DNA from: Pseudomonadales bacterium
GTDB taxonomy: Bacteria > Pseudomonadota > Gammaproteobacteria > Pseudomonadales > DT-91
NCBI GenBank assembly: GCA_013215025.1
Contig: JABSRR010000003.1
Span: 1 to 17,930, forward strand
Direction of reading: 5' to 3'
DNA length: 17,930 nt
Shown here piece after piece: positions 6,575 through 13,479 of the stretch. The notes beneath the pieces were generated by a model, which saw nothing but the letters and a program-made list of their open reading frames with translations, was not told where the DNA came from and made no database searches. The number at the start of each line of letters is the position of its first letter. Positions within the stretch are counted from its first letter, which is position 1. The position numbers were made by a program, and so were the translations under genes.

Positions 6575-6994
6575 TTAACTGTCTAGCGTATCTAAGGCTT
6601 TTTGGAATCGGTTAGCGTGACTGCGCTCGGCTTTGGCCAAGGTTTCAAACCAGTCGGCTATTTCCTCATGACCTTCATCATGGGCGGTTTTGGCCATACC
6701 AGGATACATATCGGTGTATTCGTGCGTTTCACCGGCAATTGCCGCTTTTAAGTTATCAGCCGTGCTGCCCATGGGCATGCCGGTGGCTGGGTCGCCCACT
6801 TCTTCAAGGTGTTCTAAGTGGCCATGGGCGTGGCCTGTCTCACCTTCGGCTGTTGAGCGAAATACGGCGGCAACATCGTTATAGCCCTCAACATCAGCCT
6901 TAGCGGCAAAGTAAAGATAGCGTCGATTGGCTTGAGATTCGCCTGCGAAGGCGTCCTTAAGATTTTGTTCGGTTTGTGAGCCAGCAAGGGACAT
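6575..6994 (-). CDS. Rubrerythrin (diiron domain only)
   Basis: The 139-aa protein has the four-helix ferritin-like fold with the expected diiron ligands: E19 in AGESQANRRY, E52 and H55 in EGETGHAHGH, E89 and E92 in AGETHEYTDMYP, and E123 with H126 in AERSHANRF. Rubrerythrins reduce hydrogen peroxide to water in the cytoplasm using electrons from rubredoxin or other donors. The C-terminal rubredoxin domain with its CxxC pairs is missing, so the electrons must come from another protein; the adjacent Fe-S protein is the obvious candidate. The start at 6994 is supported by GGAG seven bases upstream; a longer frame from 7066 would contain this ribosome binding site. It is the first gene of the rubrerythrin-Fe-S-DUF3501 operon. 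Confidence 0.92.
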   Translation of the reverse strand: MSLAGSQTEQNLKDAFAGESQANRRYLYFAAKADVEGYNDVAAVFRSTAEGETGHAHGHLEHLEEVGDPATGMPMGSTADNLKAAIAGETHEYTDMYPGMAKTAHDEGHEEIADWFETLAKAERSHANRFQKALDTLDS

Positions 6995-7135
6995 AGTCGT
7001 TCTCCATGATTGATTGGCGGGGACATCAATGATGCGTCCATCAACTGCGTGAACCACTGGATTCATCAGGAATTCGATCTAGCTTAAGCTTAGAAGCAAA
7101 TAGTGATTTTTCTAATCAAAATTGTTAAAAACTGA

Positions 7136-7152
7136 GATAAATTTTATTTATC
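7136..7152. promoter_or_regulatory. AT-rich palindrome GATAAAT-TTT-ATTTATC, operator candidate
   Basis: A perfect 7-3-7 palindrome sits in the 266-bp divergent region between the rubrerythrin gene (start 6994) and the Lon-domain gene (start 7261). It faintly resembles Fur-superfamily boxes (GATAAT-type half-sites) but does not match a standard 19-bp Fur box. I could not place convincing -35/-10 pairs for either gene around it. Confidence 0.35.
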
Positions 7153-7260
7153 AGTCGGCTATATTTGGCGATGCTAGACTTAAGCGATAGCCTTGTCTTG
7201 CAAGAGTTTTGTAGGCTAAAAAACAGCGTTGCTCGTAAAAAATGAAAGTAAGGATATTTT

Positions 7261-7899
7261 ATGGCCGAGATTGCGATTTTTCCTATTCCTAACTGCACCT
7301 GTTTTCCGGGCACGGTCATGCCGCTGCATGTATTTGAGCCGCGCTATCGCAGCATGGTTAAACACTGTCTTGATAATGATATGCCTATGGCGGTTTGTCA
7401 TACGCAAAAAGTGTTAAAAGCGGTAGAGCAAAAGGCTACCGTCGCTGAAGCTTTGAGTTCAAATCAGTCAACCTATAAACCCTACCCTGTGTTTTCGGCG
7501 GGGCCATGTGAATTGATGGCCACGTCTGAGGACGGCCGTTTAGCGCTGCAGGTCAATATGCAGCAGCGTTATCGCTGGCTGCATGAAGTGCAGTCCTTGC
7601 CTTTTATGATTGCTGAATGCGAGCCCTTGCCCGATGCGCCTCTGTCATCAGAGTTGCAGGCTAAAGCTGAGCAAACGCAGGAAAAAATTCTGCATCGTCT
7701 TATTGCCATGACGCACGCTATGCCGCAATTACAAGATTTGCTGAAACAGCAAAGTTGGCAAGAAAAATCACCAGCCGACTTCAGCTTTGAATTGCTGGGT
7801 TTGCTGCGCTTCGGTGCTGAGGACATGCAACAGATGCTGGAAATGACGCAGGTTAACGATCGGCTAGAGCGTATCTTGCAGCTTATCAATCGGCTTTAA
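7261..7899 (+). CDS. Stand-alone Lon substrate-binding (LON N-terminal) domain protein
   Basis: The 212-aa protein begins MAEIAIFPIPNCTCFPGTVMPLHVFEPRYRSM in outline: the IFPIPN and PLHVFEPRYR motifs of the LON N-terminal domain are at 5-10 and 21-30. A beta-rich core and a helical tail with repeated Gln and Leu complete the protein. There is no ATPase Walker motif and no Ser-Lys protease domain, so it is the short form found beside many bacterial Lon proteases, assumed to bind substrates or act as an adaptor, with no proven role. AAGGA lies six bases upstream of the ATG. It is divergent from the rubrerythrin operon and converges with the outer-membrane protein gene, with only 24 bp between the two stops and no clear terminator. 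Confidence 0.9.
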   Translation: MAEIAIFPIPNCTCFPGTVMPLHVFEPRYRSMVKHCLDNDMPMAVCHTQKVLKAVEQKATVAEALSSNQSTYKPYPVFSAGPCELMATSEDGRLALQVNMQQRYRWLHEVQSLPFMIAECEPLPDAPLSSELQAKAEQTQEKILHRLIAMTHAMPQLQDLLKQQSWQEKSPADFSFELLGLLRFGAEDMQQMLEMTQVNDRLERILQLINRL

Positions 7900-7923
7900 T
7901 GAGATTGGCTCAAACAGCGGCGC

Positions 7924-8763
7924 TCAATCAAGTGGGAAATTAAAGCTTATTCGAATGATGTCTGGCGCATTATTCGAGTAACGATAGCCGACACCCATTC
8001 GCTCAAGCTTAAATAGGCCAAGATCCCATGGTTGCAGCAAACCGACAGTTAAGCCCGCTTCAAGCGCATTGGTTTCTGCCTTGGGATTAAAATCAGTCGG
8101 GTCAAAAGCGATATCGATGGTATACCAATAAGATGCAAAATAATTGCTGAGATAGATATCGTTATTGGCAAGGCTACCCTGCCATGGCCAACGTAGATCA
8201 AGCCCAAGCTCGATAGCTGAAAAGCCATCGCTAATATTGTTTTTGGTTTGATAGCCCGCGCGCTGAAAGCGTAATAACCACGTATGTGGTTGCTGCCAGG
8301 CGGTGAAATAATTGTAGGCCGTAATTCCTGAGGCATAGAGTATCGCTCGATCGTTAGCGCTGAAATTTTCTGATAAGCCAATGTCTAAAAATGGTACTAA
8401 TTTAGTGTGTTTGTTAATCCAGTGATCAAATTCGATGCCTAGCGTTACCGTCATAGTGGCGGCATCTTCTAACGGCGCAAACTCATCAATATCGTTAATA
8501 TCGAAATCGTAAAAGCCTATCGAAACAGGCAGCCTGATTCGGTATTTAAACTCACTCTGATTCTTTGGTTCATAGAACAGCGGTAAGTTAACCACATGAA
8601 TATTTTGTCCGGTTGAAGAATACAAGCCAGCGCCAAAATAATTCGAAAAAGCATAGTGCGGCGTAAAGTCGGATGAGGTTTTGATCAGCTCGCGCTGTTG
8701 TGCGTTGGTGCCAGCACAAAACAGCATGAAAAGATACGTTAGAAGTAAAGTGGCGAGTCGCAT
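7924..8763 (-). CDS. Predicted outer-membrane beta-barrel protein
   Basis: This 279-aa protein starts with a signal peptide (MRLATLLLTYLFMLFCAGTNA, hydrophobic core 4-17) with likely cleavage after NA at 21. The rest alternates short amphipathic strands rich in Tyr, Phe, Trp and Asn with turns, for example YRIRLPVSIGFYDFD and YWYTIDIAFDPTDF. It ends in strand-like RISFNFPLD. That is the look of an outer-membrane barrel or a large porin-like fold. It resembles 'solitary autotransporter-like beta-barrel' proteins (DUF3187-like), a label I hold with low confidence. The C-terminal residue is Asp rather than the Phe typical of many barrels. No strong Shine-Dalgarno precedes the ATG. It lies between the Lon-domain and GST genes, and nothing there suggests a shared pathway. 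Confidence 0.75.
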   Translation of the reverse strand: MRLATLLLTYLFMLFCAGTNAQQRELIKTSSDFTPHYAFSNYFGAGLYSSTGQNIHVVNLPLFYEPKNQSEFKYRIRLPVSIGFYDFDINDIDEFAPLEDAATMTVTLGIEFDHWINKHTKLVPFLDIGLSENFSANDRAILYASGITAYNYFTAWQQPHTWLLRFQRAGYQTKNNISDGFSAIELGLDLRWPWQGSLANNDIYLSNYFASYWYTIDIAFDPTDFNPKAETNALEAGLTVGLLQPWDLGLFKLERMGVGYRYSNNAPDIIRISFNFPLD

Positions 8764-8890
8764 ATATGATTTGGGTAATGATTTTGCCGAAAGCCTTGCT
8801 CAAGGCGGTGCTTAAGCAGTGCGTTAATGAAAGCCTATGTGACACGATAACGGAATGGCCGAACAACAGCAACTCATCAACAGGTTTTGG

Positions 8891-9508
8891 CTAATCGAAA
8901 ATATGTCCTGCATAGGCTGGTCGTGATTCTAGTCGTTGGCAGTATCGGATGGCCCAGTGTGGAATTTCTAAGTGATAGCCTTTTGCCCAGCGTAAAATGC
9001 CCTGGATATAAATGTCCGCTAAGCTAAATTGATTGTCGATGGCATATGCCTTGTGCTGCAGTTTTTCAAGCAGGCTCGGCAGTGCATGTTGCACGCGACT
9101 GATAGCATACTGCTTGGTGCCCGCTGGCCAATGGTAGATACCATCAAGAATGCCGTTTTGATTGGCAACCCATAAATAGGCCTCAAATTCAGTGGTACAC
9201 AAGGACATGATCTGACGAAACTGATAATGCGGCTGTATCGCTTGCGGCACTAAGTCACCGTGCACCAATTGGTTAAAGTATTCCATGATCGCTAGAGATT
9301 CGGTCAATACTTGCTCATTATGCACCACCACCGGCATCCGCAATAATGGGTTTAAAGCCTTGATTTCAGGCTTTGCCAAATCACCGTTAAATGGATCGAG
9401 ATGGATTACATGGTAGTCTAGGCCTAATTCGTTTAGACACCAAATGACGCGCTCTGCGCGCGAGGGAAACTTAAAAGCGTACACGGTGATCTGTCCATAG
9501 GCAGGCAT
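8891..9508 (-). CDS. Glutathione S-transferase family protein
   Basis: A 205-aa protein with a thioredoxin-like N-terminal domain (1-80) and a helical C-terminal domain. The N-terminal part has the GST pattern: TVYAFKFPSRAERV with S16 as a possible glutathione-activating residue, the cis-Pro motif RMPVVV (P59), and the ESLAI glutathione-binding turn (E70, S71). The C-terminal part carries FSLADIYIQGIL, the N-capping Asp motif of the GST fold. It probably conjugates or otherwise uses glutathione in the cytoplasm; the substrate is unknown. AAGGAG lies five bases before the ATG, so the start is firm. It reads in the same direction as the outer-membrane protein gene, 127 bp away, so co-transcription is possible but not clear. 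Confidence 0.9.
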   Translation of the reverse strand: MPAYGQITVYAFKFPSRAERVIWCLNELGLDYHVIHLDPFNGDLAKPEIKALNPLLRMPVVVHNEQVLTESLAIMEYFNQLVHGDLVPQAIQPHYQFRQIMSLCTTEFEAYLWVANQNGILDGIYHWPAGTKQYAISRVQHALPSLLEKLQHKAYAIDNQFSLADIYIQGILRWAKGYHLEIPHWAIRYCQRLESRPAYAGHIFD

Positions 9509-9725
9509 ATTTTCTCCTTGATATATGCAGTGACAATCGTGGCAATGTGCCCAGTTTGAGCACGGACTTACATACTCGCTTAGCCATTAGCTTAGCATGC
9601 CTAGCCTAGTATTCTGTGAATTTATTCTTTGACAGATATATGCAGACAAACTTGCCACTTGCTTAAATCTAGGTTCTGGGATGCTATGGCCTGGATGTGA
9701 GTTATTAAGTCAAATTTCGCTGGGC

Positions 9726-9800
9726 GTGATGAATAACAGCATGACGTAAAACAGCAGGATGAGAAAAAGCGTGACGAATAATAGCGTGATAAATAAAGTA
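9726..9800. repeat. Degenerate 15-bp tandem repeat, about five copies
   Basis: The units begin at 9726, 9741, 9756, 9771 and 9786 with the loose consensus RTGAYRAATAAYAGC. Units 1 (GTGATGAATAACAGC) and 4 (GTGACGAATAATAGC) differ at two positions; units 2 and 3 are more divergent. On the minus strand one frame through it reads as a 5-residue hydrophobic repeat (FITLL, FVTLF, LILLF, YVMLL), with no start codon. Confidence 0.75.
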
Positions 9801-9821
9801 ACAGCCGCAGATAGCAGCGTT

Positions 9822-9845
9822 AAAAAACCTAGTAGCGCTAGGTTT
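9822..9845 (-). terminator. Intrinsic terminator-like hairpin
   Basis: On the minus strand AAACCTAG, a 5-nt loop and CTAGGTTT form a perfect 8-bp stem, followed immediately by more T (six in a row in total). It could end transcripts coming from the 40-aa protein gene or an unseen small RNA. The stem has only three GC pairs, so it would be moderate in strength. Confidence 0.45.
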
Positions 9846-9930
9846 ATTGTTCACATAATGAAGCGGCATGGTCAGCTGCCCAAAGAAGCGAGATCTAGAT
9901 TCTAGCTATGGGTGCTACGCTGATAAATTG

Positions 9931-9985
9931 AAAAGTTGATATGTTAAAACGTTGATGTGATAAAAAGTTGCTTAGACGATAAAAG
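9931..9985. repeat. Weak AAAA-GTTGAT direct repeats
   Basis: Similar units start at 9931 (AAAAGTTGATATGTT), 9946 (AAAACGTTGATGTGAT) and 9962 (AAAAAGTTGCTTAGACGAT). Spacing drifts from 15 to 19 bp. A GTGATAAA-AAGT stretch here also resembles the last unit of the 15-bp array at 9786, so the two arrays may share an origin. Confidence 0.35.
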
Positions 9986-10027
9986 GCTAATCGACAAATG
10001 CTGTTGCATGAAGCAATATTAACAACA

Positions 10028-10062
10028 TCAGGTAGCAAAACCTTGCTGCCTTTGCTACCTGA
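10028..10062 (-). terminator. 12-bp perfect stem-loop after the 40-aa protein gene
   Basis: TCAGGTAGCAAA (10028-10039) pairs exactly with TTTGCTACCTGA (10051-10062) around an 11-nt loop. On the minus strand it starts 16 nt past the stop codon at 10079, the usual terminator position, but the following bases are TGATGTTGTTAATATT, only mildly T-rich. A weak terminator or 3' stabilising stem fits best. Confidence 0.5.
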
Positions 10063-10078
10063 AAAAATCAATAAAGCC

Positions 10079-10201
10079 TTATGCACCAAAAAATACATTG
10101 GCGGCGAGAATTAAAACCGCAGTTATACCTACCATTGCGCCGATGGCTTTAGATAGGCCTTTGATGGTGTCACTATCAGACATATTAGGGTCAGAAGACA
10201 T
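10079..10201 (-). CDS. 40-aa single-span membrane protein, unknown
   Basis: The frame begins MSSDPNMSDSD, an acidic and polar N-terminus, then TIKGLSKAIGAM and a hydrophobic segment of about 18 residues (VGITAVLILAANVFF, roughly 24-38) ending FGA. That pattern fits a small inner-membrane protein with one helix; I do not recognise the family. Evidence that it is real: GAGGT five bases before the ATG, a promoter with 17-bp spacing just upstream, and a strong stem-loop right after the stop. A second ATG at residue 7 is possible but worse placed for the ribosome binding site. It follows comF on the same strand with 77 bp between. Small membrane proteins of this kind often modulate a larger transporter or sensor, but nothing here names a partner. 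Confidence 0.75.
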   Translation of the reverse strand: MSSDPNMSDSDTIKGLSKAIGAMVGITAVLILAANVFFGA

Positions 10202-10229
10202 AGGTACCTCAGAATCATAAATTGAATTG

Positions 10230-10253
10230 GCTAAAAAGTGCGCGCATTTTAGC
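10230..10253. repeat. Inverted repeat GCTAAAA-N10-TTTTAGC over the small-gene promoter
   Basis: Perfect 7-bp arms surround a centre with GCGCGC. The right arm covers most of the -10 box (10246-10251) of the 40-aa protein gene and the left arm lies just past its predicted start site, so a regulator binding here would block transcription. On the plus strand a GGTTTTT run follows, so a plus-strand terminator is a second reading, though no plus gene lies upstream. Confidence 0.35.
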
Positions 10254-10274
10254 GGTTTTTAAGTCCATATTCAA
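10246..10274 (-). promoter_or_regulatory. Promoter for the 40-aa membrane protein gene
   Basis: On the minus strand TTGAAT (10274-10269) and TAAAAT (10251-10246) are spaced by 17 bp. The -10 matches consensus at five of six positions and the -35 at four. Transcription would start near 10239 with a 38-nt leader. It lies just outside the comF stop, so the small gene need not depend on comF. Confidence 0.6.
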
Positions 10275-10278
10275 AACT

Positions 10279-10998
10279 TTATCGGCTTTTCTCAACCCTT
10301 GCTAGGCTACAAGCTACCACCTTTGATGCACCCGCCTGCTTCAAGCAGCGACTGGCAAAATGCAGTGTGCTGCCGCTGGTCATAATATCGTCAACCACTA
10401 AAACCGTCGCTGCGTTTAAGGGCTGCGTGCAGTCAAACACATGTTTCAGCTGCTGCTTTCGCTGTGCCAAAGTAGAATTTTTTTGCGCATGTCGATGGTG
10501 ACGCATGGATAATAAATGCGGCTGCCATGCAGTCTCAGGCAACAGGCGATGTATTGCCTTAGCAAGTGCTAGGCTGTGATGACGCCGATGCCATAGCATG
10601 CCGATGCGTGAAATTGGAATAGGGCAGACCATATCCAGCTGCTGAGTTTCCAATAACTGCATGATTGCAGGAGACATAATATTCGCGGCTAAGCGGCAGG
10701 CTGCAGGGTTTGCATCTTTCACCGCCTGCAGCAGCAGCTGATTAACGTCTTGATAGATGAGCCCGGTAATGACCTGGTCGAAGGCAGGTGGCTGTTGCAA
10801 ACATTGACCACAAATCTGTGGTTCTGGCATCGGTTCGGCACAGCGTGGACAGCAGCTGTGGTTGAGTGCAAGTTGCGCACGGCAAACATCACACAGAAAC
10901 GCCTTATCGCTGCGCTTAACGTTAAAAGGCATCTGACACTGGCCACAGCGGTGAAACGGAACAAGTGCATGCTTCAGGCTCGGTAATAGTGATGGCAT
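10279..10998 (-). CDS. comF: ComF family phosphoribosyltransferase-like protein
   Basis: This 239-aa protein has the ComF layout: an N-terminal double zinc ribbon (C18-x2-C21, C36-x2-C39, C49/C50-x2-C53, C63-x2-C66) and a C-terminal phosphoribosyltransferase domain with the PRPP motif VLVVDDIMTSGST (199-211). ComF proteins take part in DNA uptake or recombination during natural transformation; the phosphoribosyl substrate is not known. It is divergent from bioB, an arrangement common in gammaproteobacteria. Its start lies only 10 bp from the BirA operator, so biotin control might reach it, though I see no matching minus-strand promoter of quality. No Shine-Dalgarno precedes the ATG (ATCCCC). 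Confidence 0.93.
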   Translation of the reverse strand: MPSLLPSLKHALVPFHRCGQCQMPFNVKRSDKAFLCDVCRAQLALNHSCCPRCAEPMPEPQICGQCLQQPPAFDQVITGLIYQDVNQLLLQAVKDANPAACRLAANIMSPAIMQLLETQQLDMVCPIPISRIGMLWHRRHHSLALAKAIHRLLPETAWQPHLLSMRHHRHAQKNSTLAQRKQQLKHVFDCTQPLNAATVLVVDDIMTSGSTLHFASRCLKQAGASKVVACSLARVEKSR

Positions 10999-11008
10999 GG
11001 GGATTTAG

Positions 11009-11040
11009 TGGTAAACCTAAAGTGGCTTTTAGGTTGACTA
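11009..11040. promoter_or_regulatory. BirA operator between comF and bioB
   Basis: TGGTAAACC (11009-11017), 14 bp, then GGTTGACTA (11032-11040). The proteobacterial BirA site is TTGTAAACC and GGTTTACAA spaced by 14-16 bp; the halves match at eight of nine and seven of nine positions. BirA charged with biotinyl-AMP would bind as a dimer and repress the biotin operon when biotin is plentiful. Confidence 0.8.
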
Positions 11041-11061
11041 ATGGTGGTGAATCATTATGAT
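11034..11061 (+). promoter_or_regulatory. bioB operon promoter overlapping the BirA site
   Basis: TTGACT (11034-11039) and TATGAT (11056-11061) lie 16 bp apart; each matches consensus at five of six positions. The -35 is inside the right half-site of the BirA operator, so repressor and polymerase would compete. Transcription would start near 11068, leaving an untranslated leader of about 130 nt before bioB. Confidence 0.75.
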
Positions 11062-11197
11062 TCTGGCCTAATCACATTAGTCTGCTTTGCTGTAATCAGC
11101 AAGCTGCTAAGCCACACATTGGCAGTACACATAGGGTCATTACACGCATCGTAAAGAGTCGCGCGTTTAATGCCCCGGGTAAACAGAGAGTAGCTCC

Positions 11198-12277
11198 ATG
11201 TCCCCAGAAATTCGTCACGATTGGCAGTATCAAGAAGTTGAAGCGCTTTATCACCAGCCGTTTAATGACCTGATGTTTCAGGCGCAAAGCGTGCACCGTG
11301 CATATTTTGATCCTAATCAAGTGCAAGTCTCTACCTTGCTAAGTATTAAAACCGGCAAATGCCCTGAAGACTGTACTTATTGCCCGCAGTCGGTTCGTTA
11401 CGATACCGGCCTTGAATATGAAGAGCTAATGGAAGTTCAGGCTGTAGTGGATGAGGCTAAACGTGCCAAAGCGACAGGCTCTAGCCGTTTTTGCATGGGA
11501 GCTGCATGGCGTTCGCCTAAAGGCCGTGATATGGCGAAGGTGACTGCGATGGTGCGCGGTGTAAAAGAGCTAGGCCTGGAAACCTGCATGACACTGGGGA
11601 TGTTAACGGGTGAGCAGGCACAACAGCTATCTGAGGCCGGGCTAGATTATTACAATCATAATCTCGATACATCAAAAGAATTCTACGGCAATATTATCAC
11701 CACACGGACTTATCAAGATCGCCTCGACACGCTGGCTAACGTGAGAGACGCCGGCATGAAAGTATGCTCAGGTGGTATATTAGGCATGGGTGAGACCTTG
11801 AAAGATCGCCTAGGCCTATTAATTCAACTCTCATCCCTGCCACAGCACCCTGACTCAGTACCGATTAATCAGTTAGTGAAGGTCAAAGGCACCCCGCTTG
11901 AGGGTCAAGAAGATGTTGATCCGTTTGATTTTATTCGCATGATTGCGGTAGCTAGGATTATGATGCCGAAGTCACATGTGCGCTTGTCAGCGGGGCGTGA
12001 GGAAATGAGTGATGAAATGCAGTCACTGACATTTCTAGCTGGCGCCAACTCGATTTTCTACGGTGAAAAACTGCTTACCACAGACAATCCAGAAACCGAC
12101 CAAGATCAGCAATTGTTTAAGCGACTTGGTATAAACCGCGATGCGCCTGTATTTAGTCAGCCTATGGTCGATGAGAATGGTGAGTTTAAATGCGCTAAGC
12201 GTGAAGCTGCCTTGGCTTTAGAGGCGGCTGAGCAGGCCGTTAACGACACCAAGTTCTACGACGCCACTGCCTCGTAA
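11198..12277 (+). CDS. bioB: Biotin synthase BioB
   Basis: A 359-aa radical SAM enzyme that inserts sulfur into dethiobiotin to make biotin. The [4Fe-4S] cluster that binds SAM is set by C55-x3-C59-x2-C62 in [13 protein letters not shown]. The sacrificial [2Fe-2S] cluster ligands are C99, C130 and C190 with R262 (VRLSAGR), lining up with C97, C128, C188 and R260 of E. coli. The length is usual for the family. GAGAG seven bases before the ATG is the likely ribosome binding site. It is the first gene of bioB-bioF-bioHC-bioD and is controlled by the BirA operator upstream. All catalytic residues appear intact. Confidence 0.98.
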   Translation: MSPEIRHDWQYQEVEALYHQPFNDLMFQAQSVHRAYFDPNQVQVSTLLSIKTGKCPEDCTYCPQSVRYDTGLEYEELMEVQAVVDEAKRAKATGSSRFCMGAAWRSPKGRDMAKVTAMVRGVKELGLETCMTLGMLTGEQAQQLSEAGLDYYNHNLDTSKEFYGNIITTRTYQDRLDTLANVRDAGMKVCSGGILGMGETLKDRLGLLIQLSSLPQHPDSVPINQLVKVKGTPLEGQEDVDPFDFIRMIAVARIMMPKSHVRLSAGREEMSDEMQSLTFLAGANSIFYGEKLLTTDNPETDQDQQLFKRLGINRDAPVFSQPMVDENGEFKCAKREAALALEAAEQAVNDTKFYDATAS

Positions 12278-12288
12278 CTTTTCTGCCT

Positions 12289-13479
12289 ATGGCCTTTGAT
12301 TTCGCCGAACTTCAGGCTCAGCTTGCAGTTCGTCAGCAACAAGCCTTGTTGCGCCAGCGCTATACCGTCGATTCACCACAGGGTGTAAGGGTCAAGGTTG
12401 CGGGGCATGAATATATTAATTTTTGTTCTAACGACTATCTTGGTCTAGCCAATCATCCTGAGGTCAAAGCCGCGGCACTCTCCTCGATTCAGCGAGACGG
12501 TGTTGGCGGTGGCGCTTCGCATCTTGTTTGTGGTCATCATCAACAGCATCATTTATTAGAACAAGAATTTGCCAGTCTTACTGGTCGCGATGCCGCGTTG
12601 TTATTCTCTAGTGGCTATATGGCAAATCTTGGCGTCTTAACCGCGCTCTGTGATAAACAAGATGCTATTTTTGAAGATAAACTCAATCATGCCTCTTTGA
12701 TTGATGGTGGTTTACAGTCGGGCGCACGATTTCAGCGTTTTTTGCATAACGATATGCAGAGTTTAGAACAAAAATTAGTTAAAACCTCAGCCCGGCGTAA
12801 GCTGATTTGTGTAGATGGTGTATTTTCAATGGATGGCGATAAGGCCCCATTGCGCGAATTAGTGAAGCTTGCCCCCAAGCATGATGCATTGCTCATGGTA
12901 GATGATGCGCATGGCTTCGGTGTCTTAGGTGCTAACGGATTTGGTTTAGCTGAAGAAGCCTCTGTAGATCAGCAGCAGTTGCCGTTATTGATGTGTACCT
13001 TGGGTAAGTCGCTGGGTGGTTTTGGAGCCCTAGTCGCTGGGCCAAAAGTATTGATTGATTATTTAATACAATTTGCTCGCAGCTATATTTACACCACGTC
13101 GATGCCTCCATCGATTGCCGCTGCCTGTCGTCGCAGCTTATCGTTACTGTCAGAAGAAGCTTGGCGTCGCCAACAGCTGCTGCAAAATATCGATGCATTT
13201 AAGCAACAGGCGTCAGCTTTAGGACTTTCTCTGCTTACCTCGGATACTGCGATTCAACCGATTTGGGTCGGCGATGAGCAACTGGCTTTAGATTGCCAAG
13301 CTTTTTTGCGGCAGCAAGGTATATGGTTGTCAGCGATTCGCACACCGACGGTGGCAAAAGGTGCCGCAAGACTCAGAGTCACGTTGACCGCGGCACATGA
13401 TGAGGCTGATATTGCTGCGCTGCTGCAAAGCCTTGAGGCGCTGATTAAACGTTACCCTCAGTTGCTTGAGCAAGCATGA
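12289..13479 (+). CDS. bioF: 8-amino-7-oxononanoate synthase BioF
   Basis: The 396-aa PLP enzyme condenses pimeloyl-ACP (or CoA) with alanine to give 8-amino-7-oxononanoate (KAPA). Alpha-oxoamine synthase signatures are clear: SNDYLGLANHP (47-57), GGGASHLVCG (73-82), H134, D205-A-H207-G region (VDDAHGFG) and the Schiff-base lysine K240 in TLGKSLGGFGA. Size is normal for the family. It starts 11 bp after the bioB stop with no Shine-Dalgarno (TTTTCTGCCT before ATG), so translation may rely on coupling to bioB. Its TGA overlaps the next start by four bases. Confidence 0.97.
   Translation: MAFDFAELQAQLAVRQQQALLRQRYTVDSPQGVRVKVAGHEYINFCSNDYLGLANHPEVKAAALSSIQRDGVGGGASHLVCGHHQQHHLLEQEFASLTGRDAALLFSSGYMANLGVLTALCDKQDAIFEDKLNHASLIDGGLQSGARFQRFLHNDMQSLEQKLVKTSARRKLICVDGVFSMDGDKAPLRELVKLAPKHDALLMVDDAHGFGVLGANGFGLAEEASVDQQQLPLLMCTLGKSLGGFGALVAGPKVLIDYLIQFARSYIYTTSMPPSIAAACRRSLSLLSEEAWRRQQLLQNIDAFKQQASALGLSLLTSDTAIQPIWVGDEQLALDCQAFLRQQGIWLSAIRTPTVAKGAARLRVTLTAAHDEADIAALLQSLEALIKRYPQLLEQA

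Larger units (their letters stand above)
9509..10078. other. AT-rich intergenic region with repeats and stem-loops
   Basis: This 570-bp stretch lies between the GST start and the stop of the 40-aa membrane protein. It contains the 15-bp tandem repeats (9726-9800), a terminator-like hairpin (9822-9845), a second set of degenerate AAAA-GTTGAT repeats (9931-9985) and a 12-bp stem-loop (10028-10062). A 54-codon minus-strand frame from an ATG at 9869 to 9705 exists but has no ribosome binding site, and its sequence follows the repeats, so I do not call it a gene. Confidence 0.6.

Noticed and set aside
6995-7066. A longer rubrerythrin start at 7066
   Set aside because: The extra residues do not look like the family, and the ribosome binding site GGAG for the ATG at 6994 lies within it.
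9726-9985. CRISPR array
   Set aside because: The repeats are short, contiguous and degenerate with no unique spacers, and there are no cas genes.
12932-13198. Minus-strand 88-codon frame inside bioF
   Set aside because: It is antisense to conserved bioF coding sequence and its protein shows no family features.
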